This document shows positions 1 through 10,586 of a DNA stretch of 64,000 bases, piece by piece; within the stretch, counting starts at the first letter, position 1, and each line of letters starts with the position of its first letter. Location: contig NC_090770.1 in assembly GCF_001761485.1 (NCBI RefSeq), positions 1,612,001-1,676,000 on the forward strand. The letters are read 5' to 3'. This DNA is from Yarrowia lipolytica (Eukaryota; Ascomycota; Dipodascomycetes; Dipodascales). A program made the translations under genes and the position numbers. The notes below the pieces were generated by a model. That model saw only the letters and a program-made list of their open reading frames with translations. It had not been told where the DNA came from and did not search any database.

Positions 1-152
1 CGGCACTCGTCGTTGCATGCTTTGGACGACATGAAGTTGTCTTGCGACGCGCTCACCATGTCTGTGGCCGTCGTGTCGTAGCAGCCCAGCGAAATGCCGT
101 CGGCGAGAGCCACGGTGGCCGCCGATATGAGCCACAGAGTCGAGATGCGCAT
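1..152 (-). CDS. WSC-domain secreted/cell-wall sensor-like protein, N-terminal part
   Basis: Only the first 50 codons lie in the window; the gene continues leftward. The ATG at 152 opens a protein with a typical signal peptide (residues 1-18, hydrophobic core LWLISAATVALA). A G-C-Y motif (Cys24) follows, then Cys46 and Cys50 spaced like the start of a WSC domain. WSC domains are cysteine-rich carbohydrate-binding modules found in the fungal Slg1/Wsc stress sensors and in some secreted enzymes. A transmembrane sensor of cell-wall integrity is the likeliest identity, but the Ser/Thr stalk and membrane segment are outside the window, so a secreted enzyme with a WSC module is possible. The CT-rich leader upstream on the minus strand fits a yeast promoter. 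The longer minus-strand frame at 53-469 is a shadow with no family features. Confidence 0.6.
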   Translation of the reverse strand, partial: MRISTLWLISAATVALADGISLGCYDTTATDMVSASQDNFMSSKACNDEC

Positions 153-1550
153 GTGAGATTTGGTCGTGGAGCGTGGGTAAGTGAGTGTCGTCTACTCTTG
201 TAGTTGTGGTGCGTGTGTTGGATTCGGGGGGGGGAACTGTCTCTGTCTGTGTAACGAATGTTTGGTGGTGGTCGTCCCGATGAGTCAATGAGCGTGAGGG
301 GCGAGGCGTGAAGAGGTCGGGAACACAGATAGTTGGAGAGCGCTCTATCGCGTAGTCGAATGTCAGGATGAAGAGGGTCGCAGGGGAATGCTGGGCTTTC
401 AACAAGGTGCGTGGTGAACCTTAAAACCTTCCTATTTTGCGTTTCACTTGAATGTGCGAGCGGTGGCACGGTACGAGTATTTGTAGCTACTGGAGGCCGA
501 CGACAACCGCCATGTCGTGGGCAAAAGACATAAATAGCCGGGCTGGGGACGGGTCAACAAGATGCGCTTTACTGCGGTGCTCGCACTGCTGACTCGATCC
601 GACTCGTCTTGGTCCACTTTAACTTTGGATATTTTTATTTTCAGAGTTGTCGCTGATAATCTGCCCTCATCAGAACACCATCATTGTCTTGGCCACGTCA
701 ACGTGTCACCGTCGCGCAAAGCCACAGTCCCGTCAGCAAGCGCCAAACAAGCGTTAGTCATCACCAATCTCTTGGCTCGTCGTCTGGCCCCGCTGCTCCA
801 CCTCCCGCTTCGCTGTGGGCACCCGCTCGCTTGCTCACATAAAGTTGGCCATCGCGACAGCGCATTTCGCACCTCTTCTTCGCACCTTGAGGTTGGAGCG
901 TAGGGCTACCGAGGGCTATGTGCAACAAGCTCGGACCAGTGGTAGTATCCACCCAAACGGCGGTTGCATCAGCGAGGTGGATGAGCAGCGAACAATGGAG
1001 ATTGTGGCTGTGGGATATTTATAGCATGGCTGATAGGGACACGCTGGAGAGAAGATTGCCGAGCCCAAACAGACGAGACGAAGAGGACCAAACGCCCCAA
1101 CCTTGCCTAACGATGCCAAACTTGGCCAACCTCGTCAACCTTGTCCCTCCCGCCCTTTTACTCCCTCCCACTCCCCATTCGACCTCACCTGTCGCTGCAG
1201 CTCATCTCATTCTCCAAATGAGCCCCTGAACCCAAACGGGAAATGGCGAGAAAAAAAAAAGTGCATTCCCAACCTCTCCCTATGTTGAAGTCTAAGGCCG
1301 TTTGACGCGACGCACTACAAGTACAGCACTTGTACTTGCCAACTGCACTTTGGCGGCATGAGACATTGGCATTGGCAATTGAGGTGGTCATGTAGACTAT
1401 CCACCGGAATAAACGGAGGAGACAGCTCCTGGAGCGGTGGTTACGCGGCTTGTCAACACGACCGTTTTCGACATGGTTGGACTTTTCCATGCACATTCTT
1501 GGGATGCACGCGGAGGTTAGATTGGGTAGGGCACATTGCCGGACAGCGAG

Positions 1551-1600
1551 TTGGGTGAGACGACGACACGACGACACGACGACACGATGAGTTGGGTGAG
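1551..1600. repeat. GACGACAC tandem repeat with flanking direct repeat
   Basis: Three to four units of GACGACAC are enclosed by two copies of AGTTGGGTGAG. No coding frame supports it. Confidence 0.7.
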
Positions 1601-2157
1601 TACGAGTAAGGCAACCATTGACACTTGCTCAGACGGTGTTTGACGTATTCCATTCATTGAAAACGCCATGTCGGTGCCGGATCTATCGGACCACACCTTC
1701 GCTACATACGAGTACGAGACACCCTTGTCGAGGATGTCGACTATGTACTGCATGTGTATAGTCGTATCTTGAGACACACAGCGCGTCCATTGTTTCAACT
1801 ACACTTCCAAGATGCGACCAGTTGGCGTTGGTGGGAGTAGGTCGAGGCATTGTCTCGCTGTATTTTGATTTTGCGTCTTGTATTTGGACTGTCTTCGTAC
1901 TGGTACTGTATTGCGACTATCTTGGAACTTGTACCGTATTCCGACAATCTTCGTACTCGTACTGTATTCCGACACTCCATGGACATTCGCCTGCACTATT
2001 TAGCTAAGAACCTGCTCTTAGCAACTTAATCCAGTGTCGAGATTCCAGAAATGTACCACGCTTCCCGATCCGTCCACTATGTAGATCTCTGCAGGGGAGC
2101 AGAGGTTGGGTTGGAGGTGTGGTAGGTGGTAGAGTGGTAGGGCGATTAGGGTGAGTA

Positions 2158-2220
2158 GGTGAGGAGGAGGAGTGGGAGGAGTAGGAGGAGTGGGAGGAGT
2201 AGGAGGAGGGAGAGTAGGGG
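2158..2220. repeat. Purine-rich GGAGGAGT tandem stretch
   Basis: The plus strand is almost free of pyrimidines apart from regularly spaced T, built from GGAGGAGTG/GGAGGAGTA units. It is low-complexity sequence in an intergenic region. Confidence 0.7.
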
Positions 2221-2782
2221 AGAGGAGAAGGAGTAAAAGGCAACTAGTGCCTGCAATTGTGTATGGACTTGGTATTGTACGTACAGTATGTCCTCACACT
2301 GTACCTCCCCTCCCCTTGCCCTTTCTCACGACAGTATGTACTGTATTAATACTTTTTATTATCACACGATTAATATGTCGTGGTGCTAAAAATATAAATA
2401 GCCGCCTTTTCCACCCGCCAAATAATAACTAGTGTTTCGCACAAAGACACGCTGAAACAGCCAGAAATAGATCCGACTGTTACCCGGCGTCGACGCAGGT
2501 CCCTTTGGCCAACCTCGAGTTGACTGGACCGAGTTGCTGGACCGAGTTGACAGGACGAGAAGACAAGTCAGTACAAGTACAAAATCGTATTGTACGTTCT
2601 CTCGTAGCTGAAATGTCCTCCTACCATCAGAATCTCCATGAATCCATTAACACACCTCCACAAGTCAAGAAACACGTACATCAGTGATACTTGTTGTCGA
2701 GCTGCAAGTAGAGTACGAGCGCTACGTATTTAAACACCATCTGCCCATCCTCCTCTTCTCCTTTGTCCCCAACAGAAGAGGA

Positions 2783-5700
2783 TCATAGCTGTTCCGTGTC
2801 CGACCTCAGTAACCCAGGGATAGGCAACGTGGATGCAGGTAACGTGGGCGCAGGTAATGATGGTGTCATAGGCAACACCGGTTCCATTGGCATCATAGGA
2901 GCCATAGGAAACGTGGGTCCTACAGGCAACGTGGGCGCCATAGGCATCATAGGGGCCATAGACACCATAGGGGCCATAGGCAGCATTGGCTCCATCATAG
3001 GCATGGGCTGGTACGGAATGGGGCCCGGTTGGTAAATAGCCGGTCGCTGAATCGTGTTGGACATGTCAGTGAGCATCTGAGGAGTGTCGGGCTCGTCCAG
3101 TTCAGGGATGAACGTGCTGAAGGATTGTGCCCAATGACGAAACTCATCTGGCTCGACGCGTACCCATGACTTCGGAGGAAGGACAGGGGACTTCGGAGGA
3201 GGAACAGGGGGCTTCGTCAGGCCTGTCATGTTGGTAGAGAAAGGCTCATAGTCGAAACAGCCCATATCGTTACCAACAGCTGCCATCAGCTTGTCCACCT
3301 GCCACATCTGCTGTTTCACCATGGTCTCCATTACCGCGGCGTCCTCCTTATATTTTTGCAACTCGGCCATATACTTGGTAGCACGCTCGAAAGATGCGTA
3401 GCCGCTGAAGCTGTCTGGCACATTGCGGGTGGGCTCCAGATCCATCGCCTTCGCCGACTCACCCGCTCTCTGGCTCCTCGCGCCCTTCTTCCTGGCTGCC
3501 AAGTACGGCTTCCGGTTGAGGTGCTTCTCGGACTGGAGTTTCGCAAGATTGCCGTGGACCGGCTCTTCGTATGGCGCGTCGAGAACAGCAACACCATGCG
3601 CTTTTGACGCCTCCAGCAGTCTCTGCCACTCTTGTGCGTATAAATGGAGTCCAGAACTGCCAACTTCCCCAGTCGTCATGCCCTCATGAAAAGCTTCCAC
3701 CTCCTCCGCCGACTCACCCATCATCTTGCAATCCATGCCAAACACATCAGTAAACATGTTTCTCCAGTGAGGCGAGAAATCGCGAAAACAAAGTCCACCT
3801 GATGGTCGTAGTTCCTTCACCTGCCGGATAGTGTGGCGGCACGGAATACCGACCGACCTGACATTGGAGCACTTGCAGTCGAGGTAGTCCCCGTCTTCTT
3901 GCATCGCGCGTATCTCAAGAATACGCTGCAACGCGAATGGCGATATCTTGTAGAACACATCATTAAAAACACCCGCCGAAACGCATCTCTGGTGCAACGA
4001 CACCTCCCTCAGTGCCTTGGCCATCTCCAGGTTGTTGAACTCGTAGATCAGCTTGATTTTCTCGAGAATCAACTTGGTAGTCTCGAAGAGGTCTTTCTTC
4101 TTGGACCCCAAGACCAGCTTGTACTGGTGGTGCATGCTCTCCACCCGAGACGCCATGTTGTGGTAAAAGTGGGAGTTTTGGTCAGTGTAGAAGCGAGCCA
4201 GCCTCCGGAACGTGGCGTCGGGAAACCACTGAGCATCCACGTACTCAATGAAGTTGATCGTCGTCTTCTTCTTGGTCTTCCTGTTCACCTTGGTAAGGTC
4301 CACAGAAAAGTTGTTGCAAAAGTAAGCCTTGCAAGTTTCCATGCCCTCCTCAGTCTCAGCAGAGATAATGTCATTCCAAGCCTTCATGACCTTGTCGACC
4401 TTCCTCTTGCCCTTGAAGTACCTGTTGGCGTGCTCTCTGATCTTCTCGTTACAATGCCAGCTGCTAATTCCGACGGGCACATTGAGGACCACACTCTCAG
4501 AAGCGGAGATGACCTGTTTGCCGCCGTCGGTCACGACGACCTTGGGGTACGGAATGCGATAGTTGTCGAACATATCCCTCAGTTGGGTAAAAACCCATTT
4601 GTAGGAGACTTGGGTTTCTTCTGCAACAAAGCAGCATGCGAACGGGAAACTCTTGTTTAGTGCACAAACTCCGCTAATGTTCACTAAACAGTACTTGTTC
4701 CGGTTAAAACCGGTGATGTAGGTTGCATCTACCATCACAACTTCGGAATACGCCCTCCAAAAGCGATAACCATCAGTGTTTGCAAAGAACAAGGCATTCA
4801 TGTCGCCCCCAAGAGGATTGGCGTAGCTGTCGTCGGCCTTCTCTGTAGTGATCGGGTCAAACACGTCAGCATCAGCCTGGACCGCAACGCCCTCGCGCTC
4901 GATAACCACATCGTCCTTCTCAAAGTCGAACTTGCTCTGCTCCTCCGACTCTTGTGGCTCGTCGGCCAACGTTTCTTGTTCTTTGGGTGGCGGCTGAAAG
5001 TAGTTGGTTCGAACTCGCATGTACTTGGCGCGCCCTAGCAGCGATAAGACCGCTTCGTGAGGGGGCAGGTTTTCACGTTGTTCAAGCCTCCTCTTCTTTC
5101 TTCTCTGGTAGTAGGTGTAGTTCGTCGCATTCACGGCCAGCGGGTTGGTGGCACGCATATATTCTCGCTCTTCCGATGCTGTCATGAACTGAATCGGATC
5201 CAGCCGTTCGTGGCCAGGCTTACCGTTCAGCTTTTCCTCCATCTCCTCGCGAAACGTGTCAAAGACTTGTGACACGTTTTGGACGGAAGAATGAGCTCCA
5301 GGATGACAACTAGGCAGGTGTGCGTGTCTGCAGCCTCCGCCATTCTTGCCCCAGCAGTGGCTCAACTTCCAGAGACCAGACGACTCGTCCAGCGTACACT
5401 TGAAACGAAACGAGCACTCCTTTCTGCCAGTAAACGCCCGTCGAGTCGCTCTTCCATCGACGAGGAAGCAACCGTCTCCGAAATCGTCCTCAACCTCAAC
5501 AGACTCCCTCGCAGTTTTCTCAACAGACTCCTTCGCGGCTTTCTCAGCCCTTTGGTGCCTCCACAACCTGTACTGCTGTTCCTTGTGTGTTTCACCGCCA
5601 CTGGTCTCATCACAAATAAAATAGGTAAACGAGCCAGGCTTGCCTCCACTTCTAACAAGCGCGTAATGCCTCGTGTAGGCATGGATTCTTGCAAACAGAT

Positions 5701-5872
5701 ACGCATCCTCCAGAAAATCAAACCATCTTTCAGGGGGAAGCAGGTCATCTGGCCACACATTAGAAACCGGAGGATAATGGACCTTGAGATTTTGCACCGC
5801 GGCGTCGATGTCGGTGTCACTCATCCCCAAATGACCCATGGGAATCTCTCTTAGGTACTTGTCATAGATCAT
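2783..5872 (-). CDS. Mutator-like transposase, open 1029-codon frame (DDE plus SWIM)
   Basis: The longest uninterrupted part of the element above. All three catalytic acidic residues and the four SWIM ligands are present, so the catalytic core looks intact. The ATG at 5872 is only the first methionine after an in-phase TAG and may not be the native start. Recognisable coding sequence extends about 600 bases further upstream, so a protein begun here would lack about 200 residues. The FAR1-like region (YPPVSNVWPDDLLPPERW, then a C-x-F-x-F/C..H pattern) matches a second copy at 21550-22173. The repeated PMAPM-type tail is unusual for the family. Confidence 0.75.
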   Translation of the reverse strand: MIYDKYLREIPMGHLGMSDTDIDAAVQNLKVHYPPVSNVWPDDLLPPERWFDFLEDAYLFARIHAYTRHYALVRSGGKPGSFTYFICDETSGGETHKEQQYRLWRHQRAEKAAKESVEKTARESVEVEDDFGDGCFLVDGRATRRAFTGRKECSFRFKCTLDESSGLWKLSHCWGKNGGGCRHAHLPSCHPGAHSSVQNVSQVFDTFREEMEEKLNGKPGHERLDPIQFMTASEEREYMRATNPLAVNATNYTYYQRRKKRRLEQRENLPPHEAVLSLLGRAKYMRVRTNYFQPPPKEQETLADEPQESEEQSKFDFEKDDVVIEREGVAVQADADVFDPITTEKADDSYANPLGGDMNALFFANTDGYRFWRAYSEVVMVDATYITGFNRNKYCLVNISGVCALNKSFPFACCFVAEETQVSYKWVFTQLRDMFDNYRIPYPKVVVTDGGKQVISASESVVLNVPVGISSWHCNEKIREHANRYFKGKRKVDKVMKAWNDIISAETEEGMETCKAYFCNNFSVDLTKVNRKTKKKTTINFIEYVDAQWFPDATFRRLARFYTDQNSHFYHNMASRVESMHHQYKLVLGSKKKDLFETTKLILEKIKLIYEFNNLEMAKALREVSLHQRCVSAGVFNDVFYKISPFALQRILEIRAMQEDGDYLDCKCSNVRSVGIPCRHTIRQVKELRPSGGLCFRDFSPHWRNMFTDVFGMDCKMMGESAEEVEAFHEGMTTGEVGSSGLHLYAQEWQRLLEASKAHGVAVLDAPYEEPVHGNLAKLQSEKHLNRKPYLAARKKGARSQRAGESAKAMDLEPTRNVPDSFSGYASFERATKYMAELQKYKEDAAVMETMVKQQMWQVDKLMAAVGNDMGCFDYEPFSTNMTGLTKPPVPPPKSPVLPPKSWVRVEPDEFRHWAQSFSTFIPELDEPDTPQMLTDMSNTIQRPAIYQPGPIPYQPMPMMEPMLPMAPMVSMAPMMPMAPTLPVGPTFPMAPMMPMEPVLPMTPSLPAPTLPASTLPIPGLLRSDTEQL

Positions 5873-6468
5873 CTCACGTGTCTAGTGTACATCTGAATCA
5901 CCGTCTTCCTTGCCCATCTGCTCAACGAATCGCTCAATCCCGCTGTCCGCCTTATTGTCAGAGAGAGACTCCTTCCACAGAAACCAGCCCAAGGCGAATC
6001 TCGCGTAGCGCCAGAGTTGGTCCCCATCTCCAATCTCTGTCCTAGTCGTAAGAAAACTCACAAGCTCCGTCAGATGAGCTGGTAACATACCTGCAGCAAT
6101 TCCGAGAAAAGACACCAGGTCATGTTCGGGGTAGAAAAGGGGCATCATGGTGAGCAACAGGTGGATCTAGTCATTCTGGAACACAGACAGAGCCTCCAAA
6201 ACATTGCAGAAATCAGATCGGTCGCAGAGACTCCCCTGAGACATCTGAACAGAACAGGTTTCCATCTGGACAAGGACGATTCCAGCTTGTTGCAGAAACC
6301 TCGCGCACTTGATCTTGGGCGTAAGTGTAGTCATCTGCCAACTGTCCCTTCCACCATTTTTTGCGTCTCTCGGGGCGGGCGATTGTGCACCTTATGATAA
6401 GTCCTCAGCAGACTCTCATACTTGTAGCCAACCAGAAGTTGGACTTTGTCGTCGAGTGCAATTTCCAT
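2783..6468 (-). mobile_element. Mutator-like (Mutyl-type) transposase gene with decayed 5' part
   Basis: Transposase of a Mutator-like DNA transposon, the class described in Y. lipolytica as Mutyl. The 3' part is one long open frame (ATG at 5872, 1029 codons). An N-terminal FAR1-type DNA-binding region covers residues 30-200. The MULE DDE domain has Asp382 (VMVDAT), Asp449 (VVTDGG) and Glu578 (SRVESMH). A SWIM zinc finger follows (C666-x-C668, C678-x-H680), and the tail is rich in Met-Pro (MPM/PMAP repeats, about 955-1015). Upstream, coding sequence continues to an ATG at 6468: the frame of 5882-6157 is in phase with the main ORF but separated from it by a TAG at about 5882. Another in-phase TAG lies near 6169, and between 6200 and 6468 all three frames carry plausible peptide in turn, one switch at an A6 run near 6366. 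Introns could explain part of this, but no GTGAGT/CTAAC pair fits. I could not find terminal inverted repeats by eye. Confidence 0.8.
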
Positions 6469-7037
6469 CGCGTGAGTCGCCCTTACGTTGAAATTATCCT
6501 AATTAGACTAATTAAAAGCACGTCCAACGACGCGACGCGTCACAACGTTGATTACTAATATCCATGACTAAAACTCCAAAAATGACAAAAAAACATTTTG
6601 TCCTGACCCTGAAATCCATAAAGTACAAACAATGTGCCCTAGCCCACTTCTCATGGTGTTTTTTGTGATTCCCCTATTAGAATCACGTGAATGTATTACT
6701 AATAACTCTCTTCTCTTTGCCCTGATTACAATTCTCCCTGCCCTAACCCATTTTCAATTTTCTTTTTCTGTCACCCCTTCTCCCAATTACCCGGCTTTAC
6801 CATACTCAAGATTTGTTGCTGACTGCCTACTTGTAGATCGGCCCTGAAACCTGTAGCACCAACTAATGCCACAGATGAGACCAAAATAGTGCCACAAGCA
6901 CCGATGAGGCGTCTTCCACTATCGTACTCGTGGTCTCTAACTCTAGATCTACATTTAGACCATTCATATACATACCTACGCTACTACTCGCCACCTACAA
7001 TACCGTCATACTAATATTCATTGTTCGGATGGCTATT
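6469..7037. other. Intergenic between transposase and LAM-like gene
   Basis: AT-rich non-coding sequence; no gene seen. It must contain the upstream end of the Mutator-like element and the 3' region of the LAM-like gene, but no inverted repeat or target duplication could be recognised. Confidence 0.5.
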
Positions 7038-9503
7038 CTACAACATGCTTGCCTTGATATCACGCAGCTGCTGGAGATTGGCTTCGGAGTCACGAATGGC
7101 CTCCTCGAGATCGGCCTGCGTCATGTCCTCGGCATTGTCGCCTCCGCCGGCAGCGGCGGTCTTGGACTTGGAGAAGTCAACCATCTTGGGATTGGCTCCC
7201 TCAAACGGCACAAAGAACCGGCCGGGCGTTCGTTGACTCTTGCCAACCCGCTCGTCGATCCAGTGCCACAGCTCGTACTCCTCCTCCATGACGAAAATCT
7301 CCAGCTTCTTAGCGTCCGACAGGCCAGCAAAATCAAACTTGTGCGTGGTGGTGTGGTGGCCTCGGAACAGGCCAATGATGAACCATAACACCCAAATGCC
7401 TCCCAAAACAGCCCCCACAATAGGGAGGGGCAGGGAACCCAGAATGGGGATCTGGCTCCAGGTCTCGGCAAACTGGTGGAGAGCTCCACCGGTCTGAGGA
7501 GGGGGGGCGGAAGAAGACGACGCCTCTTCGTGCGCGGCTTCCACCTTGTGGTGATGGCTCTTGTGCTTGGCATGGCCCTTCTTGGTGGGAACGGCCACCG
7601 CAGTCGCAGTAACAGGCTTGGCCGACTTGCCAGAGCCCTTGGCCCGCTCGTTAAGATAGGGAATCAGATCAGCGGCAAATGCCATTTGACCGTCGTTTCC
7701 ACCCTTCTCAATGGCACTCTTGATCCACGACTTGCCGGTCCAGTCGAACCAGCACGACATCATCACCTGAGTCTGGTTGTTGGCGGCCCAGGTCATGATG
7801 ATTCGGGTCTTGGTGGTGAAAGCGTTACCAGAGGGAACGTCGTGGTTGGAAGTAGTGGTGACCACATTGATGGCCCCTGTGTCGTCCCATGCCTCGACAT
7901 TGTCGACACACTGACACTTGGTCTGCTTGGGACCCAAGGAGTTGTTGAGCGGCTTGACGTAGCTGTACTCTCGTTTCTTGGACTCAACGCACGACTTGAT
8001 GGGCGTAACGTCCCAGCACTTTTGGTTGTCCTTGAGGAAGGCACCAAGCACGTTCTCCTTACCAAACAGGAGATTGGCAACGACACCCAAGGGCGCTTTA
8101 ACAATCTCCTTGCACAGGAGCTTCTCGCCCTTGGCCTCGGGATCGTAGCCAGGCGAGGTAGGCGCGTGGGTCTCGGGGCCCAGGTTGGGGACGCTCCACT
8201 TGCTGGCGTCGGCACCCGCTTCCGCGGAAGCCACGACGGCCAGCCCCGGTGGCCGGCGGTTTTCGGCTTCGTTGTCGGAGATTCCAGAGTCGAGTTCTCC
8301 GTCGTCAGAGTCTCCGTCAGACTCGTCGCTGCCAGCGACGCCCTGAGAGTTTTGTTTCCAGATTGTGTTCATAAAGGCAAATGTTGCGTCTCGCGAAATG
8401 AAGGAGGCGTAAATGTAGGTGGAGTGTAGGGTCTGTACAACGATTCCGTTGGGGAAAAGACCGGCGGTGGTTTTCTTGTCGAGAGAGACGATTTCGTCAA
8501 AGGCAATGACGTGGTGGGTCTGCCAGCCGAGAATGTTAGCGAAGAAGCAAATATGTCGTTCAGACACAAACATACGACCCTGGACCAGGATCTCTCGGGA
8601 ATATGCGCAGCTAAAGTCGTCTAGCAGAAAGTCGTCTTCGGGAACGGACTTGAAGTGTGCGTGGAACTCCTCGTTTCGCTTCTTGGATGCGTATGCGAAG
8701 CCGGTGATGGAGGCTGCTGCGGAGGTGACCGGGGTGATGTCCTCGGGGGTGGCTGCGGTGTTTGCTACGGTTGCAGTGGTGGGGGTGGGCTCGAGCTCTT
8801 TAGCGGAGTCTGCTCGTTTTCGGGATGATCCGCCTCGAGACAGTCTTTGGGATCTCAGGCGTTTGACGACGGGTAGGTGGTCGTCTTCAATGTCGGCGAG
8901 TTCGGTCTTGACCTTGTCGATGATACGGCCGGGAATTGCTAGTGGGGGCGAGAGCGAGCGACGGTGTTCGCTGGTTTCGGTGGCTGCGCGGGATCGGCCG
9001 TTGGGTGTGGACGGCGACTTGGTGGACTTGACCGACGTGTGGGAGCCCTGGGCAAGCGGCGACTTGTGTTTGGACGACGAGCCGGTGTTTGCGCGGGAGC
9101 GGGAGAGTCCGAGTTGAGCGAGAGAGAGGTCGCCTTGGCCGAGGGTTTTCGATGGGAGGGCGGCTGCTGCGGGGGCGGCCGGCGGAGATGGGCGGTGTTG
9201 TTTGTGTTGGAGTGCAGACCGGGGGCGACTGCTGGGGAGTGAAGGAAGAAGATTTTGTTTACGTTTGGCGTTGTTCGAAAATAGTGGTGGGAGAGTCGTG
9301 TCGGCCGGTGGTTTGTCCTGCCTTTTGGGCCCGCGTTTCATGTATATTGGTTGGGCTGCTTGCTGGCCCGCGGTGTACACGGACGAGAAGAAGGACGAAG
9401 TCTTGCGGCTTCTCGCGTCCTCGGCGTTGTTGTAGGTTGGTGGCTGGTGTTGGGGTTTGTGGCGGCCTTCGGGTTGGTGGGTTGAAGTAGCGCCTGTAGC
9501 CAT
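7038..9503 (-). CDS. GRAM-VASt membrane-anchored sterol transfer protein (LAM/Ltc family)
   Basis: An 821-residue protein of the Lam/GRAMD1 family, which moves sterols between ER and other membranes at contact sites. Order: a basic, Ser/Pro-rich disordered N-terminus (1-265); a GRAM domain (about 277-385, with FFANILGWQTHHVIAFDEIVSLDK); an acidic linker (390-415); one VASt/StART-like sterol-binding domain (about 461-620, including SCWFDWTGKSWIKSAIEKG); a His/Lys-rich linker; one transmembrane segment (about 691-713); and a C-terminal tail ending in a short coiled coil. A single StART-like domain and this length resemble S. cerevisiae Lam5/Lam6 more than the two-domain Lam2/Lam4. The start ATG at 9503 is the first in frame. 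No intron is needed. An A27 tract lies about 290 bases upstream. Confidence 0.9.
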   Translation of the reverse strand: MATGATSTHQPEGRHKPQHQPPTYNNAEDARSRKTSSFFSSVYTAGQQAAQPIYMKRGPKRQDKPPADTTLPPLFSNNAKRKQNLLPSLPSSRPRSALQHKQHRPSPPAAPAAAALPSKTLGQGDLSLAQLGLSRSRANTGSSSKHKSPLAQGSHTSVKSTKSPSTPNGRSRAATETSEHRRSLSPPLAIPGRIIDKVKTELADIEDDHLPVVKRLRSQRLSRGGSSRKRADSAKELEPTPTTATVANTAATPEDITPVTSAAASITGFAYASKKRNEEFHAHFKSVPEDDFLLDDFSCAYSREILVQGRMFVSERHICFFANILGWQTHHVIAFDEIVSLDKKTTAGLFPNGIVVQTLHSTYIYASFISRDATFAFMNTIWKQNSQGVAGSDESDGDSDDGELDSGISDNEAENRRPPGLAVVASAEAGADASKWSVPNLGPETHAPTSPGYDPEAKGEKLLCKEIVKAPLGVVANLLFGKENVLGAFLKDNQKCWDVTPIKSCVESKKREYSYVKPLNNSLGPKQTKCQCVDNVEAWDDTGAINVVTTTSNHDVPSGNAFTTKTRIIMTWAANNQTQVMMSCWFDWTGKSWIKSAIEKGGNDGQMAFAADLIPYLNERAKGSGKSAKPVTATAVAVPTKKGHAKHKSHHHKVEAAHEEASSSSAPPPQTGGALHQFAETWSQIPILGSLPLPIVGAVLGGIWVLWFIIGLFRGHHTTTHKFDFAGLSDAKKLEIFVMEEEYELWHWIDERVGKSQRTPGRFFVPFEGANPKMVDFSKSKTAAAGGGDNAEDMTQADLEEAIRDSEANLQQLRDIKASML

Positions 9504-9791
9504 TTTCTAGAGGTTTGTGGGTGCACGCGGGTTTTTGTGTGCAGTCAAGAGAGCGAGGGCCGTTCGGGAATGCGGAGAAACGGCCTCAGAACTGGAGACT
9601 TCGGGCCTGGAGTGTCGTAAGGGAAACTGGGAAGCGTGCGTTTGATATGGCGCTGGGGTACCAAAAAGTCGCGTTACCCAAAAACAGCACAAGGGCGAAG
9701 GTTAATGAGCGAAGTGGAGGTCAGTGATAAAAGTCTACTTTGTGCTGTAATTGAGACACTGTGGTGTGAAAGTAGAATGATTAACCGGGGC

Positions 9792-9818
9792 AAAAAAAAA
9801 AAAAAAAAAAAAAAAAAA
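9792..9818 (+). repeat. Poly-A tract of 27 bases
   Basis: An uninterrupted A27 run about 290 bases upstream of the LAM-like start codon. On the gene's own strand it reads as poly-T, a common nucleosome-excluding promoter element in yeasts. It could also be the tail of an old retroposed copy, but no such body was recognised beside it. Confidence 0.85.
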
Positions 9819-10529
9819 GGCGGACGGGGTGTCACGGGACTGAAGGTGGTAATTGGGACAGAAACGGTTGGTGGAACAGCCTGAGAAAAGAAGTAACGCC
9901 CGCGGACGCCAATTGCTCGCCTTCTTCTCCCCCAATTGCTAAATGAGCCATTTTACTGCCCATCCGCTTCGCTGCTTCCGACCCCGAAAGTGTAATCGTG
10001 CACTGTAAATGTATCGCGAGTTTATCTGTCTGCGAGGCATCGATGAGGTTGAATGGAACATTTGGAGCGGGATGTGTGAGCCATAAAACGCCCCATGGAT
10101 TGCCGCCCAGGGCCCAATTAACTCGCTCGCCAGCGAAGCGGCTCATGCTACCGCCCCGCACCCTCTTTTCCCCCCACCGGTCGGCTGACACACACTAGCC
10201 AGACCGGAAATAACGGTCTCCAAAGTTGGCGGTTGAGTTTGCTCGAGGGAAATAATTGGACATAAAACGCTTAAGCCCGGGGACCAATTGGTGGCCCGTG
10301 ACCGTCGGGTTGTGTGTCCCACATTCAAGCCACTTTGGCGCAGTTCGGCCCTGCCCGGCCCAAGTGCAAGCAGCAACTAATCACTATAGATGTAACAGCA
10401 ATTGCATGTGAATGGAAAAGGGCTGCTTTCCCATACGCCAAAGCAACCTGTCGGAGATTGCAGCTCTGAGACACCGTATAGACCTCGTAGACCCCCGGTG
10501 AACTTCAGGGTAGCTTTTCGGACTCCTTT

Positions 10530-10586
10530 CGGGCTCCTTGCGGGCTCCTTGGGAGCTCCTTGCGGGCTCCTTGCGGGCTCCTTGCG
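10530..10586. repeat. 12-base tandem repeat GGGCTCCTTGCG
   Basis: About five near-identical units, the third changed (GGGAGCTCC). The length is a multiple of three, but no surrounding frame looks coding. Confidence 0.8.

Larger units (their letters stand above)
153..2782. other. Intergenic, no supported gene
   Basis: No frame here shows a recognisable protein. Visible structure: two TATA-like sites with the same extended sequence ATAAATAGCCG (about 530 and 2394); a GACGACAC tandem run at 1559-1587 flanked by direct copies of AGTTGGGTGAG; and a purine-rich GGAGGAGT run at 2158-2220. A start-like ATG at 562 with a short hydrophobic beginning (MRFTAVLALL) sits 26 bases below the first TATA-like site, but the reading frame behind it looks random. 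Confidence 0.6.

Noticed and set aside
562-903. Signal-peptide-like ORF after a TATA-like site
   Set aside because: Only the first ten residues look protein-like; the rest has no features, and no intron joins it to better coding sequence.
7476-8429. 317-codon plus-strand frame inside the LAM-like gene
   Set aside because: Shadow of the LAM-like gene, whose GRAM and VASt domains are clear on the minus strand.
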